Source: Asterias rubens (Eukaryota > Echinodermata > Asteroidea > Forcipulatida > Asteriidae). Taken from it: 64,000 nucleotides of DNA. The translations under genes were made by a program, and so were the position numbers. Shown one piece after another: positions 10,571-21,299 of this stretch. The stretch is taken from positions 7,253,343 to 7,317,342 of the forward strand of contig NC_047063.1 of NCBI RefSeq assembly GCF_902459465.1, in the 5' to 3' direction. The notes beneath the pieces were generated by a model. It saw nothing but the letters and a program-made list of their open reading frames with translations, searched no databases and had not been told where the DNA came from. The number at the start of each line of letters is the position of its first letter. Position 1 is the stretch's first letter.

Positions 10571-11521
10571 TTGAGATATGGTGCTACAAAGATTTCCCAA
10601 TTAAATATGCAAATATGGGTCACGTGGTTAATTAAGTACGATTTTTAACATTTTTTGGGGTCGGTGGTTTGATGTTTGATCTAGTACTATTTGATTTCAC
10701 AGAACTCTTAACCACCAAACTCTGCGCTTATGATCACCATTTTCCGCTTACTGTGTTTTTCAAACATCATCGTGTCATGCATGCACACATGTTATGTTGG
10801 GCTAACAATTGAGAAAAAGAAAAGGCAACACTATCAATATAAAGATAAGAATCTAACTTAAATATTACAAAAAGAAATATTTTTTTAGTTTTGGGGGATA
10901 ACAAAAATATTGTTCCCGTGCGTAGATACGAACTCGCTTGTATCAGTGAAGTTAGCGCGACTGATGACCACTAGGCTATGAGGGCCAATGCATTACTCGT
11001 GGGCTTACATGTATGTATATCAACAGAGGGGATTATGATCCGGTGAAATAATTCTCGTGTCATGATTTTGCGAACATTGTCACTAAATATGAACTGCTAA
11101 CGCCTTCAACTATTAAGTAGGGTTGAAATGTAGTATTAGATGCCTTTAGGGGTTTTTGACGAGGACGTCAGAATGAGATATTAGAAACTTTATCTTTTAG
11201 TTCATCCGAACTATTGTGTTGAAGAATTCCATCAATACACGCCAGTTTGACAAAACAGCAATAACAACCAACCACGTTAACCTCGCAGGCGAAAAAAAGC
11301 GTAGATTCGGAGAAAGGTAACTCAATCGACCTATAGAACAACGGACGTTAATAACTACATCCGACGAGGTTTCTCACACGAATGCATCATGGAGGAAAGC
11401 TTGTGCATCTTTGACACAATGTGATAAAAATAAACTACTCTGGACAAACCTAGCTACTTCTGATTATCTCTTGACACTGGAGTTCCGTAGCGCGGAAACA
11501 CGCATCCAAAAGTAATGCGAC
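10571..11521. other. Intergenic, no gene seen
   Basis: No ORF or repeat unit that I can support, apart from a short piece (about 10715-10755) resembling the GCTTATGATCACCAT interior of the element at 5614-6423. Confidence 0.4.
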
Positions 11522-13364
11522 TTAAAGGCACTGGACACGTTTTGTAATTGGCAAAGACCAGCTCACTTGGAGTATCTCAACATTATGCATAAAATAACAA
11601 ACCTGTGAATATTTGGAGACAATTAATAATAATAATAATAATAAGACTTGTAATGCGCACATATCCACCCTGCTGGGTGTTCAAGGCGCAGTAAAACCAA
11701 ACACAAAACAAAAACAAAACACAACACAAAAGAAAAACAGACACAACAAAATCAGTCATTGAAAACCTGTGACATAAGATAAGTTTTGAGAAGAGACTTG
11801 AATTTTGCAGTACAAAGACAAGATCGAAGATTAAGTGGTAGAGAGTTCCAGATGCGTGGCGCGGCTGAAGAAAAAGACCTGTCACCCCATGAGTGTCGAG
11901 ACTTGGGTTCAATGAGGAGAAGCATAGAACTTGATCGAAGATTCCTTGATGGAGTGTAAACTTGAAGCAGTTCAGAAATATAGTGGGGAGCCTTGCCATT
12001 AAGAGCTTTGTGGACAATGAGCATCAGCTTTAAGATGATTCGTTGAGAGATAGGGAGCCAGTGTAGTTGTTTCAGAATGGGGGTGATAGAACACGATTTT
12101 CTAGACAGTGTCACAATGCGGGCAGCAGTATTTTGGAGCCGTTGAAGTCTGGAAATCTGGTTGTTAGGAAGACTGTAGAGAAGAGCATTTCCGTTGTCAA
12201 GGCGAGAAGTAACAAATGCGTGAATGACCTTTTCAGTGGCACTTTTGTCCAAGTACTTGCGAATCTTACCTATATTCCTGATGTGATATGATGATAAACG
12301 AACAATGTTGTTGATGTGTGGCTGAAGTGTCATTGATGAATCAAAAATAACCCCTAAATTCCGAGCTTTCAGCGAGGGAGCTATCCGAGCATCACCGATG
12401 GAGATGTATGGCACTGAAACCTTAGTTAACTGTTGACGTGACCCAAATAGAAGGAACTCTGTCTTATCATCATTTAACTTCAGGAAGTTTTGTTGTGTCC
12501 AACGTCGAATCTCTTGGATGCATTTCTCAAGTTTTGCAATAGATGCATTGGCGTTTTCTTGAGAAGATTTAAACGTGATGTATAGTTGAGTGTCGTCTGC
12601 GTACACATGGTAATTCAGATTAAATTTCAGGATGATGTCACGAATCGGTAAAGTGTATAGCGTAAACCACTGCGGGCCGAGTACCGACCCCTGTGGCACA
12701 GAGTAGTTCAAAACAACAGGGTCGGATATCGCGGTGCCAATACATACATGCTGAGTTCTATTGTAGAGATACGATTTGCACCATGCTAGGGCTGTGTCCT
12801 CTATGCCAAGGTGATTCTGGAGCCGAGAGAGAAGGATGTTGTGATCGACAGTGTCAAAAGCAGCACTCAAGTCTAGCAGGACTAGTGCTGTAAGGTTACC
12901 ATTGTCCATTGCAGAGAGAATATCGTTGCTCACACGGACTAGTGCAGCCTCGGTCCCATGGAAAGGCTTGTATGCTGACTGGAACACGTCGGACAGGTTG
13001 AAAGTATGAATGTGATCAGAAATACGTGATGAAACTACTCGTTCGATGACTTTTCCAAGATATTTTAAGTTTGCAAATTTTTTAAATTGGTCGTTAAAAT
13101 CAAGAGAGAACATTTGGAAGAAAAAACAGCCTTGTCGCACAGGTTTTGTGCTTTCAGATGCCATAAATTCGATACCTCAGCTGAGGTCTGTTATTAAATT
13201 TAAATATTTTAGTGAGAAATCACTTATTTCTCAAAAACTACGTTGCTTCAGAGGGAGCCGTTTATCACAATTTTGTGTACTATCAACAGCTCTCCAAGTA
13301 AGTTTTTATGCTAACATTCCTACTATTTCCAGTAATTCACAATAGTGTCTGGTGCCTTTAACGT
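11522..13364. mobile_element. R1 element split by a LINE insertion
   Basis: The left part (11522-11623) starts TTAAAGGCACTGGACAC and runs through CTTGGAGTATCTCAACAT and AAACCTGTGAATATTTG. The right part (13077-13364) resumes at ATTGGTCGT, continues through the GTGCTTTCAGATGCC and AACTACGTTGCTTCAGAGGG stretches, and ends at GTGTCTGGTGCCTTTAA. Together the two parts make one R1 copy, so the LINE between them inserted later. Confidence 0.85.
11624..13076 (-). mobile_element. 5'-truncated copy of the L2/CR1-like LINE
   Basis: Minus-strand copy of the LINE at 2410-4876. It covers the part from the VANLKYLGK block (equivalent to 3419) to the (ATT)n tail, here read as TAATAATAAT from 11624. The encoded protein differs from the longer copy by only about five residues (for example LEKC for LEKW, TAARI for TTARI, LLIEP for LLIKP). 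Catalytic motifs A and YADD are intact. The open frame 11752-13164 (470 aa) begins at an ATG in the flanking R1 element, so its first about 29 residues are repeat-derived. A short AATT at both junctions may be microhomology or target duplication. Confidence 0.88.
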
Positions 13365-13619
13365 CCGGTTTGACGTCAAAGTGACGCCACATGTGACAAA
13401 CAGCATGTTCCGATTCAATTCATTTCAATAAATCATTTATTTCATGATGGCAGTTTTAAGACAAATGTACAAGTTATTTAAAAGTAAATTATTATTTAGG
13501 TGTGAATAAATAATGTCAAAAAATCAAACAGCGCAACAAAATGGCGTCACAAAACAACGTGTCCCGATTCAATTTATTTCAACAAACATTAATTTCATGA
13601 GTGCAGTTACAAAGACAAG

Positions 13620-14033
13620 TACAGTCTCTGGAATGCGCTACCGCTTCACATACGTAGCGAACAGAAACTCATCTCTTTTAAATGTAATATAAAAACCTAT
13701 CTTTTTAATACCGCTTTTTAGCTTTTTATGTCTTCTTCTATGGTCACCTTGCCAGTTAGTTTAGAATTTTAGCATAGTTAGGGTTAGAGGCGTCTGTCTC
13801 CTGAAAAGGTCAAAACATTACCGATGCCAGCAGAGATAGGCCTATGTAATAAGTAATTAATTAGTTCTCTGTTGGCGGGACAGACGTATCCCCATACTTT
13901 TGTAACCAGTCTTTTTTCTTTGTCTTTTTCTTCCACTCTGTGCTTTTTAACAAGTGTTCTGTGCCTCTGATCATTTTGTATGTAAGGGGCGCAATATAAA
14001 TTTTAATTATTATTATTATTATTAATGTCTATA
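13620..14033 (+). mobile_element. LINE 3' end, second family
   Basis: 13624-13721 encodes the last residues of a LINE ORF2: LWNALPLHIRSEQK then SFKCNIKTYLFNTAF and a stop. This is the usual WN-x-LP...FK-x-x-LKTYLF ending of L2/CR1 elements. About 290 bp of 3' UTR follow, ending in an (ATT)n tail at about 14008-14024. Everything upstream is missing, a typical dead-on-arrival insertion. Confidence 0.8.
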
Positions 14034-14329
14034 CTATGTATTGTACGTGTGAATAAACAAAAATCTTCAAAAATTTCAAGAACCTTTAAATCATACAGCA
14101 ATATACAATCACAGCCAACATGTAGGAAAACGTGAAGCAAATGTGATTTTATGCTTTTCTCTATGACCGACAATGACTTGGGCAGGACAAGGACAAAAAC
14201 GAAACAGAGAGAGAGACCAAGTAAATGATGTAAGATGACTGCCATGACTGATTGATTTCGTCATCCACTCCGAATTTTGGAATTGAGAAGTTGGCACAGA
14301 CATTCGCCCCTGATTTTCTGCTATAAAAA

Positions 14330-14562
14330 AAACCCGAGAATTTCGGCTTTGTCCAAAAGGTTGCATCAAATTGTTTATATCCAGTAGAAATTTTGAAATT
14401 TGGTTTGGTGTGTAAAATTCATTCAAATGTTCTGCTTGAAAGTTTTTTGAAATTTGGTTGCTCATAAACGTTAGTTCAAATTCTCTGCTAGTAGGAATTT
14501 GAAAATTTGGTTTCGTGTGAAACGTCATTAAAATTTGCTGCAAGTAGAATTGAAATTATTTG
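14330..14562. repeat. Degenerate tandem repeat, about 63 bp
   Basis: GAAATTTGG (or AATTTGG) followed by about 25 bp and TTCAAATT / TGCTTGAA / CTGCAAGTA motifs recurs four times. It leaves a 144-residue minus-strand ORF with a repetitive FQIP / FELTF pattern that I consider non-coding. Confidence 0.5.
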
Positions 14563-15126
14563 TTTAGCTGTACTCTTTCGGACGAGGTAAACAATCCAAC
14601 TTTCTGATAGCACAATTTGTTTTTTTAGAAAAGAGAATTTTTGGGGGAAATGGATTGACCACTTTTGGTCCTCCACACCATGGTTTATCACAACAAAAGA
14701 ATACCACGATATTGCTCTCTGGCGCTACTTTTGGCAGCTCTAGAAAACCTTTACTAATATTATAAAAACCTTAACTTTTATCAAGCATCAGATAATCTCT
14801 GCGCACAATTAAAGGGAAAATTGAAAAAAAAAATAAGATAGATTACTGTGTGTTTTCTTAATATAGGGATATTGACAAAGACACTGTATGCTGACACGGC
14901 CATCATTTATAGTTATTGGGGCTATTGGTTGTGCTAGCATTTTAGCTGCAGGTTGCATAGCCTGACCATCTGACGTCACACTTCGAGGCTCGTGAATTAT
15001 GCCAGAGAGTGGCTCGAGCCTGCGTCAATAATTGTACCACGGTCACGCGTGGTACGGATGTACCGTTGATCTCACATTCATTTCGCAGTCAAATTCTACG
15101 TACACGTTTATGGTACTGGAAACTAT

Positions 15127-15342
15127 GGGCAATAACTGTTAGCACAAAAAAAATACTTGGCAACAAGCAATGGAGAGCTGTTAATAGTAAAAAACCTTGT
15201 GAGAAATGGTGTTTCTTTCACAATTCTCTTTGCAACTTCGATGACCATTTGAGCAACAATTTTCACATTGTTATTGTATGTTGGGATACACCAAGTGAGA
15301 ATACTGGTCTTTGACAGTTACCAAGTGTCCAGTGCCTTTAAA
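15127..15342. mobile_element. R1 element fragment
   Basis: Contains R1 pieces ATACTTGGCAACAAGCAATGG, GATACACCAAGTGAGAATAC and the terminal GTGTCCAGTGCCTTTAA. Internally deleted. Confidence 0.7.
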
Positions 15343-16324
15343 CCATTAATTTGAAATAACTTCTGTAAGTCATGAACCAGAAAGCGTGGAGTTAAATAAT
15401 TAGGCTACATTATACAATTGTCCTACGAGGAAAGTAAAACCTTGATCTTAATTTGATGAAATCTTAATTCCTTCTTGTCAAATAATGTTAAATGAAACCT
15501 TAATTGATGCCAATCTTTTACGCAGAGTGCTTTTATTTCAACAGAAATGCAGCTATTGATGCTTGGTTACACATTACTCAATGGGGCGGCCGGTAATAAT
15601 GAGGTTAATGGGGGTTAAGGCCTGGATAAAAATCTTATTTCAAATCTAATAGATCAGAAAAGAAAAACAATTCAGTCGGCAAAAAGTTTTCTTTTAGAAG
15701 TTGCCGGCTTAATGTAGATAGCTCATAACAATGATATGGGGCGAACGACTCTAAGTGGTTTTGCAATTCTGAAAACGGCTCAATGTTTTGAAGTGCTCAG
15801 CTCATGTGTATTAAGTTGGGGGGGGGGCAGATGCTAGCAAGTTTATATATTTGTCATTGTGAGAAGACTCTTTCGATAATCAAGCTGAATATCTATTCAG
15901 TTAAAATAGTCTATTTTTTCGGGTTGGTGGTAAGTTATAAATTGCAACCACATCCGTAATGATAAAAATGTCAATTTAGAGAAAAATGTGTATACATTTG
16001 GCAAACAAATAATCAAAATAACGAACGTTGACAAAGCATTACTGCATTTACGCTTCACATTATTTTGTATTCATATCAGCAATGGTTTTTAAAGCATGGA
16101 CACATTTTGCTCTGGATCTATAAAACACGACCATCTTTTGAAACGAAATTGTCCACAGATTAGTTTTATGGTAAATATTCACAACTCCCCAAGATTGAAA
16201 GAAACGAGCGTACACAGTCCCTTGAACGATGAACATTGTCTCGTCCCTACAAGTATGTCATACGAAAACAAAATCTTGAAAGTTGTATACCCATTACATG
16301 GTTACTTTAAAGACGATACCCTGG
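15343..16324. other. Intergenic, no gene seen
   Basis: Downstream flank of GPCR2. Small plus-strand ORFs near 16096-16341 are weak and have no domain. No repeat recognised. Confidence 0.4.
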
Positions 16325-17263
16325 TTATTCCAAAGCATTAGTTTGCTCAAATCTCTTGCAAAATATCTGACGCAATCCATTACGAAACTGACGGTACTTG
16401 AAAGCGTAAATCATCGGGTTGACGCAAGAGTTTGTGGCAACCATTGCGACAGAGAGATAATAAAACCATTCATTCAGCTTAATGTTAATGCCAAGATTAA
16501 ACATGAAGAAGATTACTTGGTTCGGCGTCCAGCAGATCAAGAACGTGATGAAAACGATCAGGAGCATCTTGAAGGTGTTACGTCTTGCCCGGAGGAGGGA
16601 CTCGGCCATGTCCGGTGCGTTTGCTCCACCGGGAAGATGCTGGGCTGGTGCCGGGCCGACACGGGCTGCTCCCCGCTTCATCTCCACACTGATGCGAATG
16701 TAAGCGAAGAGCATCACAGCAACTGGGACGACGTATTGAAGGATAACAACAAGAGTGCCAATAATGTTGGCTCCTGGAATGGAATTCCGAACACAGATGC
16801 CATCTTCAACTTTTGCGTAGAAAAGAAGATAAAACTTAGTAGCCAAATCAAGAATCCAGCACATCACAACTGTTAAAGCAACTTTCAGCCTAGGCCAAGT
16901 GATGAACGCCGCCTGGTACTTGAAGGGGTGAACTATAGCAAAATACCTCTCCATAGTCAACACCAACAGGTTAAACGTCGACAACGCAAAGAAAAAGAAG
17001 AGTGTTAAGTTAGTAAACCATAATCGGCAAATGAACCATCCCAATGGTCCATTTTGAATAGGATACGGTAGCAAGAGCTCACTCTTAAGCAAAATAACCA
17101 CAGAGCTCAAGAAGTCAATGACTGCTTGATGAAAGATAAAGGCGTTTGTACGCGTCTGCATTGATCGTACTTTGAAGATGACGAAGCAAACTAAACCATT
17201 ACCCAGGATCCCAATAATGCCAACGATGTCTTGGTAGATACGCAGAGCAAGCAGGCCGTCCAT
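16325..17263 (-). CDS. Rhodopsin-class GPCR, orphan (GPCR2, 312 aa)
   Basis: Paralog of GPCR1 with the same class A landmarks at nearly the same residues: GN in TM1 (21-22), AVID in TM2, Cys79 at the top of TM3, ERY 104-106, CW in TM4, the extracellular-loop-2 Cys in DGICV, VPVAVM in TM5, CWTP in TM6, NPMIY in TM7. Start is the ATG of MDGLL, which aligns with the other family members. From about residue 183 to 249 (end of TM5 to TM6) it is nearly identical to GPCR1. TM2-TM3, extracellular loop 2 and TM4 are much more different, and the C-terminus is shorter (CKRFEQTNALE). Single exon. Diverged tandem repeats lie just upstream (17385-17880). Ligand not predictable. Confidence 0.88.
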   Translation of the reverse strand: MDGLLALRIYQDIVGIIGILGNGLVCFVIFKVRSMQTRTNAFIFHQAVIDFLSSVVILLKSELLLPYPIQNGPLGWFICRLWFTNLTLFFFFALSTFNLLVLTMERYFAIVHPFKYQAAFITWPRLKVALTVVMCWILDLATKFYLLFYAKVEDGICVRNSIPGANIIGTLVVILQYVVPVAVMLFAYIRISVEMKRGAARVGPAPAQHLPGGANAPDMAESLLRARRNTFKMLLIVFITFLICWTPNQVIFFMFNLGINIKLNEWFYYLSVAMVATNSCVNPMIYAFKYRQFRNGLRQIFCKRFEQTNALE

Positions 17264-17384
17264 CGTGCGTTTTAGTTTTCCAGACTCAATCTTCTCATGG
17301 TGTCATCGTTTCAGGATTTAGTTTTATTTACCCGTCCATAGTCATTTCATCATCATCGGCTCATATTATGAAGCGACCAGTGAT

Positions 17385-17880
17385 TGACAAAATAACTCAC
17401 TCTGTGGAAGTGAAGTTAATACAATCCACTAAGAAAGCAAATAGTCCCGGCCAATTTTCTAGCTTCCGCCTTTAGGTAGCAGTCAAAAAGTAGAACATTT
17501 CTTTTCAGAACTGACGATGACAAGAGCAAGCTAGTCGAAATGGTGAAACCAATTAAGAACTCACTCCGCGATATAGTGAAGCTAATAAAGATCCACTTTA
17601 GCTGTTAGTACTCCCAGCCGATTTCCACCTTCCGCCCAGGTTGTAGTTAAAAAGTAAGGCGGTTATTTTCATAACTGATAAGTCTCCAGTATTCCCAAAA
17701 TCTACTCCGGGTAGTAGCAAGACAGTTCTCTAAAGATCAGACCCTACATGGCAAGTAGATACACACATGGTGTTATCGAAAACCAAATATAATATGCTGA
17801 TACCTCACTATGCGATGCCTCAAATCTCAGATATAAGAAAAACACTTCAAGGCTACATACGCCATTTGTGACCATCTTAT
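17385..17880 (-). repeat. Upstream tandem repeat of GPCR2 (about 170 bp, 2 copies)
   Basis: Two consecutive units start AACTCACTCTGTGGAAGTGAAG (17394) and AACTCACTCCGCGATATAGTG (17563). Both run through TTCCGCC and a TTTTC-(A)GAACTGA / TTTTCATAACTGA stretch. The unit then continues with AGCAAGACAGTTCT and GATACCTCACTATGCGATG. A further copy lies at 21300-21600. Because it sits 120-620 bp before a receptor start, it may hold promoter elements; this is inference. Confidence 0.6.
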
Positions 17881-18339
17881 AAATTTACCCAACTACCAGA
17901 ACCCGTGACTGTATCTATAAAATGCATTATTAAATCAGCAAACGAAGGGGCGGTTCATTGATAATAATCCACGAGTACTCGTATTGATTATTCTGGGTTG
18001 AGGCCAAGTTTAATGGAATAAAGAATGGCTTTTCCATTTTTCGTGTTTTGTTTTCGGGGTTTTCCTTTGTGGTTTTTATTTTATTTTTAATATGCTATAT
18101 CTAGTCTTCCACACGGCCATGCTCCGGCCTCGTTCGGGATAACAAGCGTGCTTTACGTTCATTATGTCTTGATTATATAAGTATTATAATTATATATAAG
18201 ATTATATATGTATAGAGTACAATTAAGCCAATCAACAAGGTGAAGTTTGGACTGTTCCATTCCACGAGGCCGGAGCCGAACGAAATGGAACCGCCCAGAT
18301 TTTAATTAATGAATATGTATGAATCAAATCCATTCTTTA

Positions 18340-18442
18340 TAGGTTCATACGCCTCTCTTTGTATTTATGCATGAGGTACGTCACAAGCCTCATTTTGGGT
18401 TAGAATTATGACGTCATGCATAAATATTAAGAGAGGTGTATA
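18340..18442. repeat. Inverted repeat around GATGAGG / TGACGTCA
   Basis: TATTTATGCATGAGGTACGTCA is approximately inverted as TGACGTCATGCATAAATA, with CGCCTCTCTT / AAGAGAGGTG arms outside. About 100 bp overall, likely a small MITE. Note the TGACGTCA (CRE-type) octamer in the right arm. Confidence 0.55.
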
Positions 18443-18864
18443 CAGATCCTGGTTATTTCAACAACAGGTTACATTTTTGAAAGAAACATTTATAATTTAA
18501 AATGTCCGTTTGGCTATAAGGTGCATTCGGTGTTAATATAATATCCATTGTGTTGGCGTGCAAATTCACGAGGGTGCTCATAACGGGCAACGCAATCATT
18601 ACTACTACGTACGGCCCTCAATGTAAAATCTACAGTACTAGAGTGTGTGCCAAGATATACGAAGCGTCACACGAGTCATATATTGATCAATATAGGATCG
18701 TACTGATATTGACCAATATAGGACTCTTTAACGCGTCATATAGACAGTGATCATACACTAATTGCCATAAGGTATATAAAGAGTCCCGACACAACCAACA
18801 TTTAATATTATACAACTTTGAAGTGTCGGAACACAGTGAATAGGGTCTATCATGGCAAATAGTG

Positions 18865-19215
18865 TACGACACGTCACGCGTCAATCAAACGAAAGGAATC
18901 TATACGTAAATGTTACAAAATGTATGACACGTGACGCATGTTTAAACAATCAAACGAAAAGTACATGACACAAAACTTATGACACGTGGCACGTGCTCAC
19001 CCAATCAAACGAAAGTAATTTATAAGTAGTACTTATTTTGGCACAAAGCGTATGACACGTGACGCATGTTCACCCAATCAAACGCAAAGGACACAAGTAA
19101 ATGTCACAAAGTGTATGACACGTGACGCATATTCAACCAATCAAACGAAAAGTAAAGTACATGGCACAAAACATAAGACACTGGACTCGTGTTCACAAAT
19201 CAAACGCAAGTGCAG
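18865..19215. repeat. Tandem repeat with TGACACGTGACGC motif
   Basis: About six units of roughly 55-65 bp, each with ACACGTGACGC or ACACGTGGCAC followed by CCAATCAAACG. CACGTG is the palindromic E-box core and CCAAT-like sequence follows in each unit. One isolated unit also occurs at about 26157-26200. No coding value; its 134-residue ORF (19052-19456) reads through the repeat. Confidence 0.65.
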
Positions 19216-19649
19216 TAAAGCAAAACAATGGAATCCTGCCAAAGTTCCCAGATTTACGGTAATTAACGATCATAACAAAAGTACATACGAATTGGCGCCA
19301 GGATTCTCAGCATGGACGCACTTTCCGCTCTTTTCCTCAATTAGGTTTTGGTATTATCATTGTAACTGTATTTTACGGGGTTCTGTCTTGGAGCTCTTAT
19401 CAATGTTTAGACATGTATATTTCTATTTTTATCTTTTAACGGACAATAAAAAATAATTGAAATTAAGGATACAATCAATTATCTTAAGTAGAGAATGCTC
19501 TAGGAGTCACTAGATTCATAAAATAAGCAATTATCAAAATGGTAACTTAAATGGTTTGTACACATTTGTTAATGACAAAAAATGGCAATAAAAGCTCACT
19601 TTGGTAATACAAAAAGTACGGCAGCTTTGGATGGAGCATTTTGAGAAAC

Positions 19650-20218
19650 TTTTAATGGAGGTTATTTTCTCACAGAGAGTAACTCAATGGAGGTTATTTT
19701 CTCACAGAGAGTAACTCAATGGAGGTTATTTTCTCACAGAGAGTAACTCAATGGAGGTTATTTTCTCACAGAGAGTAACTCAATGGAGGTTATTTTCTCA
19801 CAGACATTCACTCACTGGATGTTATTTTCTCAAATACAGTCACTCAGTTGAGGTTATGTTCTCACACGCCGTCTCTCAGTTGAGGTTATTTTCTCACACG
19901 CAGTAACTCAATGGAGGTTATTTTCTCACAGAGAGTAACTCAATGGAGGTTATTTTCTCACAGAGAGTAACTCAATGGAGGTTATTTTCTCACAGAGAGT
20001 AACTCAATGGAGGTTATTTTCTCACACGCAGTCACTCACTGGATGTTATTTTCTCACAGACAGTCACTCACTGGATGTTATTTTCTCACACACAGTCACT
20101 CAGTGGAGCTGAGTTATTTTTTCACACGCAGTCACTCAATGAAGGTTATTTTCTCACAGACAGTGTCTCCATGGAAGTTATTTTCTCACAGACAGTCTCT
20201 CTATGGAGGTTAACTAAT
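19650..20218. repeat. 32-bp minisatellite
   Basis: About 18 head-to-tail copies of a 32-bp unit: ATGGAGGTTATTTTCTCACA followed by GAGAGTAACTCA. Runs of identical units at 19675-19800 and 19915-20020 are separated by diverged ones (CACGCAGTCACTCACTGG, CAGACAGTCACTCACTGG). The regular period is 32 bp with no spacers. Located between GPCR2 and GPCR3. Confidence 0.92.
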
Positions 20219-20384
20219 CTCAAAGTGCACTGAAAACTACACTATCGCTCTAACAACACGATATTTTGTGCTAGATGTATCTCACAAATTGTTTTTTTTT
20301 TATAGTGTGAACCAACAAATAGAATTGAACTTGGAGTCACTTTACATATTAGAAAATAGGATTTTAAAAAACTGTGCATGGTGG

Positions 20385-20690
20385 AAGTATAACTAAGATG
20401 GGTTTTCGGAAACACATTGTGAATATCTCTTTTGAGTAGTGTTGGTCCTAAAAAAGAACCAGTTTTTAGCGACTCAACGTTTCGACCGATATGTTCTGAT
20501 CATCTTCAGGAGAATGCTAGATTCTGTTGCTGGATGCTGCTTAGGTACTTTAGGCTTGGTGATGCACGAATGCGGGAAACGTGTAAGCTGGGCTTAGATC
20601 AGTGAAGCACGCGCGGGCATGAGTGGGGCGTAAACCTCAAAAGAGATGTTATCCGTGAACTTCTCTTAGTTAAACCATCATTTCAAACAA
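20385..20690 (-). mobile_element. Small element with hammerhead-like core (Penelope-like?)
   Basis: Inverted ends: TAACTAAGATGGGTTTTCGG (20391) against CCGTGAACTTCTCTTAGTTA (right), with ATATCTCTTTTGAG / CTCAAAAGAGATG just inside. On the minus strand the core reads CTGAAGA (20503-20509), a helix GATC / GGTC, GAAAC, and GTC (20471-20473), the order of a hammerhead ribozyme with a GUC cleavage triplet. Similar phrases occur in terminal repeats of Penelope-like elements. No protein remnant. Confidence 0.45.
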
Positions 20691-20824
20691 TTATATATTA
20701 ATAATAATATTTATTATAACGACGAAGTATTATAAAGAACAGATATATCCACTAAATTGCTCAGGGCGCTATTGCAATGCCAACTAAAACAAACATTTTA
20801 ACCAAAGTTCAAATACAAAAAAAA

Positions 20825-21200
20825 TGATCTTTCGACATGAGATGTGTTTGAGAGATGTTTTGAAAGAGTGAATAAGAAGTGGATGTTTGATATAAAGAGG
20901 TAGTTGATTCCATAGACGAGATGCTGCAACAGAAGAAAACAATTCTGCCCCCCCCTCCCCGAGAGGTGTGCTGAGATCTGACTTCTTGAAGAAGATATTT
21001 ATTTCCAGATCGAAGGTTGCGAGATGGTTTGTATAGGTTTAGAGCATGTCCAGAATGTAAGCAGGTGTTTGCCCATTAAATACTTTGAGATGAGTCTGTA
21101 GATGCTCCTAGATGATAATGGGAGCCAGTGAAGATCCAAAAGGACAAGTTTAAACGATAGTATTTTGCGTTAAAGTGAGTACACGTGCAGCAGTGAAACA
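20825..21200 (-). mobile_element. Decayed LINE C-terminal region
   Basis: On the minus strand, frames broken by indels give HWLPLSSR, a piece like FNGQTP, and AASRLWNQLPLYIK then SFKTSLK. These are the C-terminal blocks shared with the LINE at 2531-4741 (LHWLPIS, LNGKAP, APRIWNSLP, FKSLLKTY). Degenerate remnant. Confidence 0.7.
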
Positions 21201-21299
21201 TCTTATCCTCTATAGGAGGGCACCTCCTCCCTTGATGGGATCCCAACTGTGGATATGTTCCGTGTACACCGATCCCTTCTTGGTAATTTAAGATGAAAT

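Noticed and set aside
14109-14543. 144-residue minus-strand ORF
   Set aside because: Made of a 63-bp degenerate tandem repeat; the repetitive peptide has no recognisable family.
16283-16876. 197-residue plus-strand ORF
   Set aside because: It is the antisense shadow of GPCR2. Similar plus-strand shadows occur opposite GPCR1, GPCR3 and GPCR4 because the conserved loop 3 DNA is GC-rich.
19650-20218. Regular repeat that could look like a CRISPR array
   Set aside because: The units are contiguous with no unique spacers, and the DNA is eukaryotic; it is a minisatellite.
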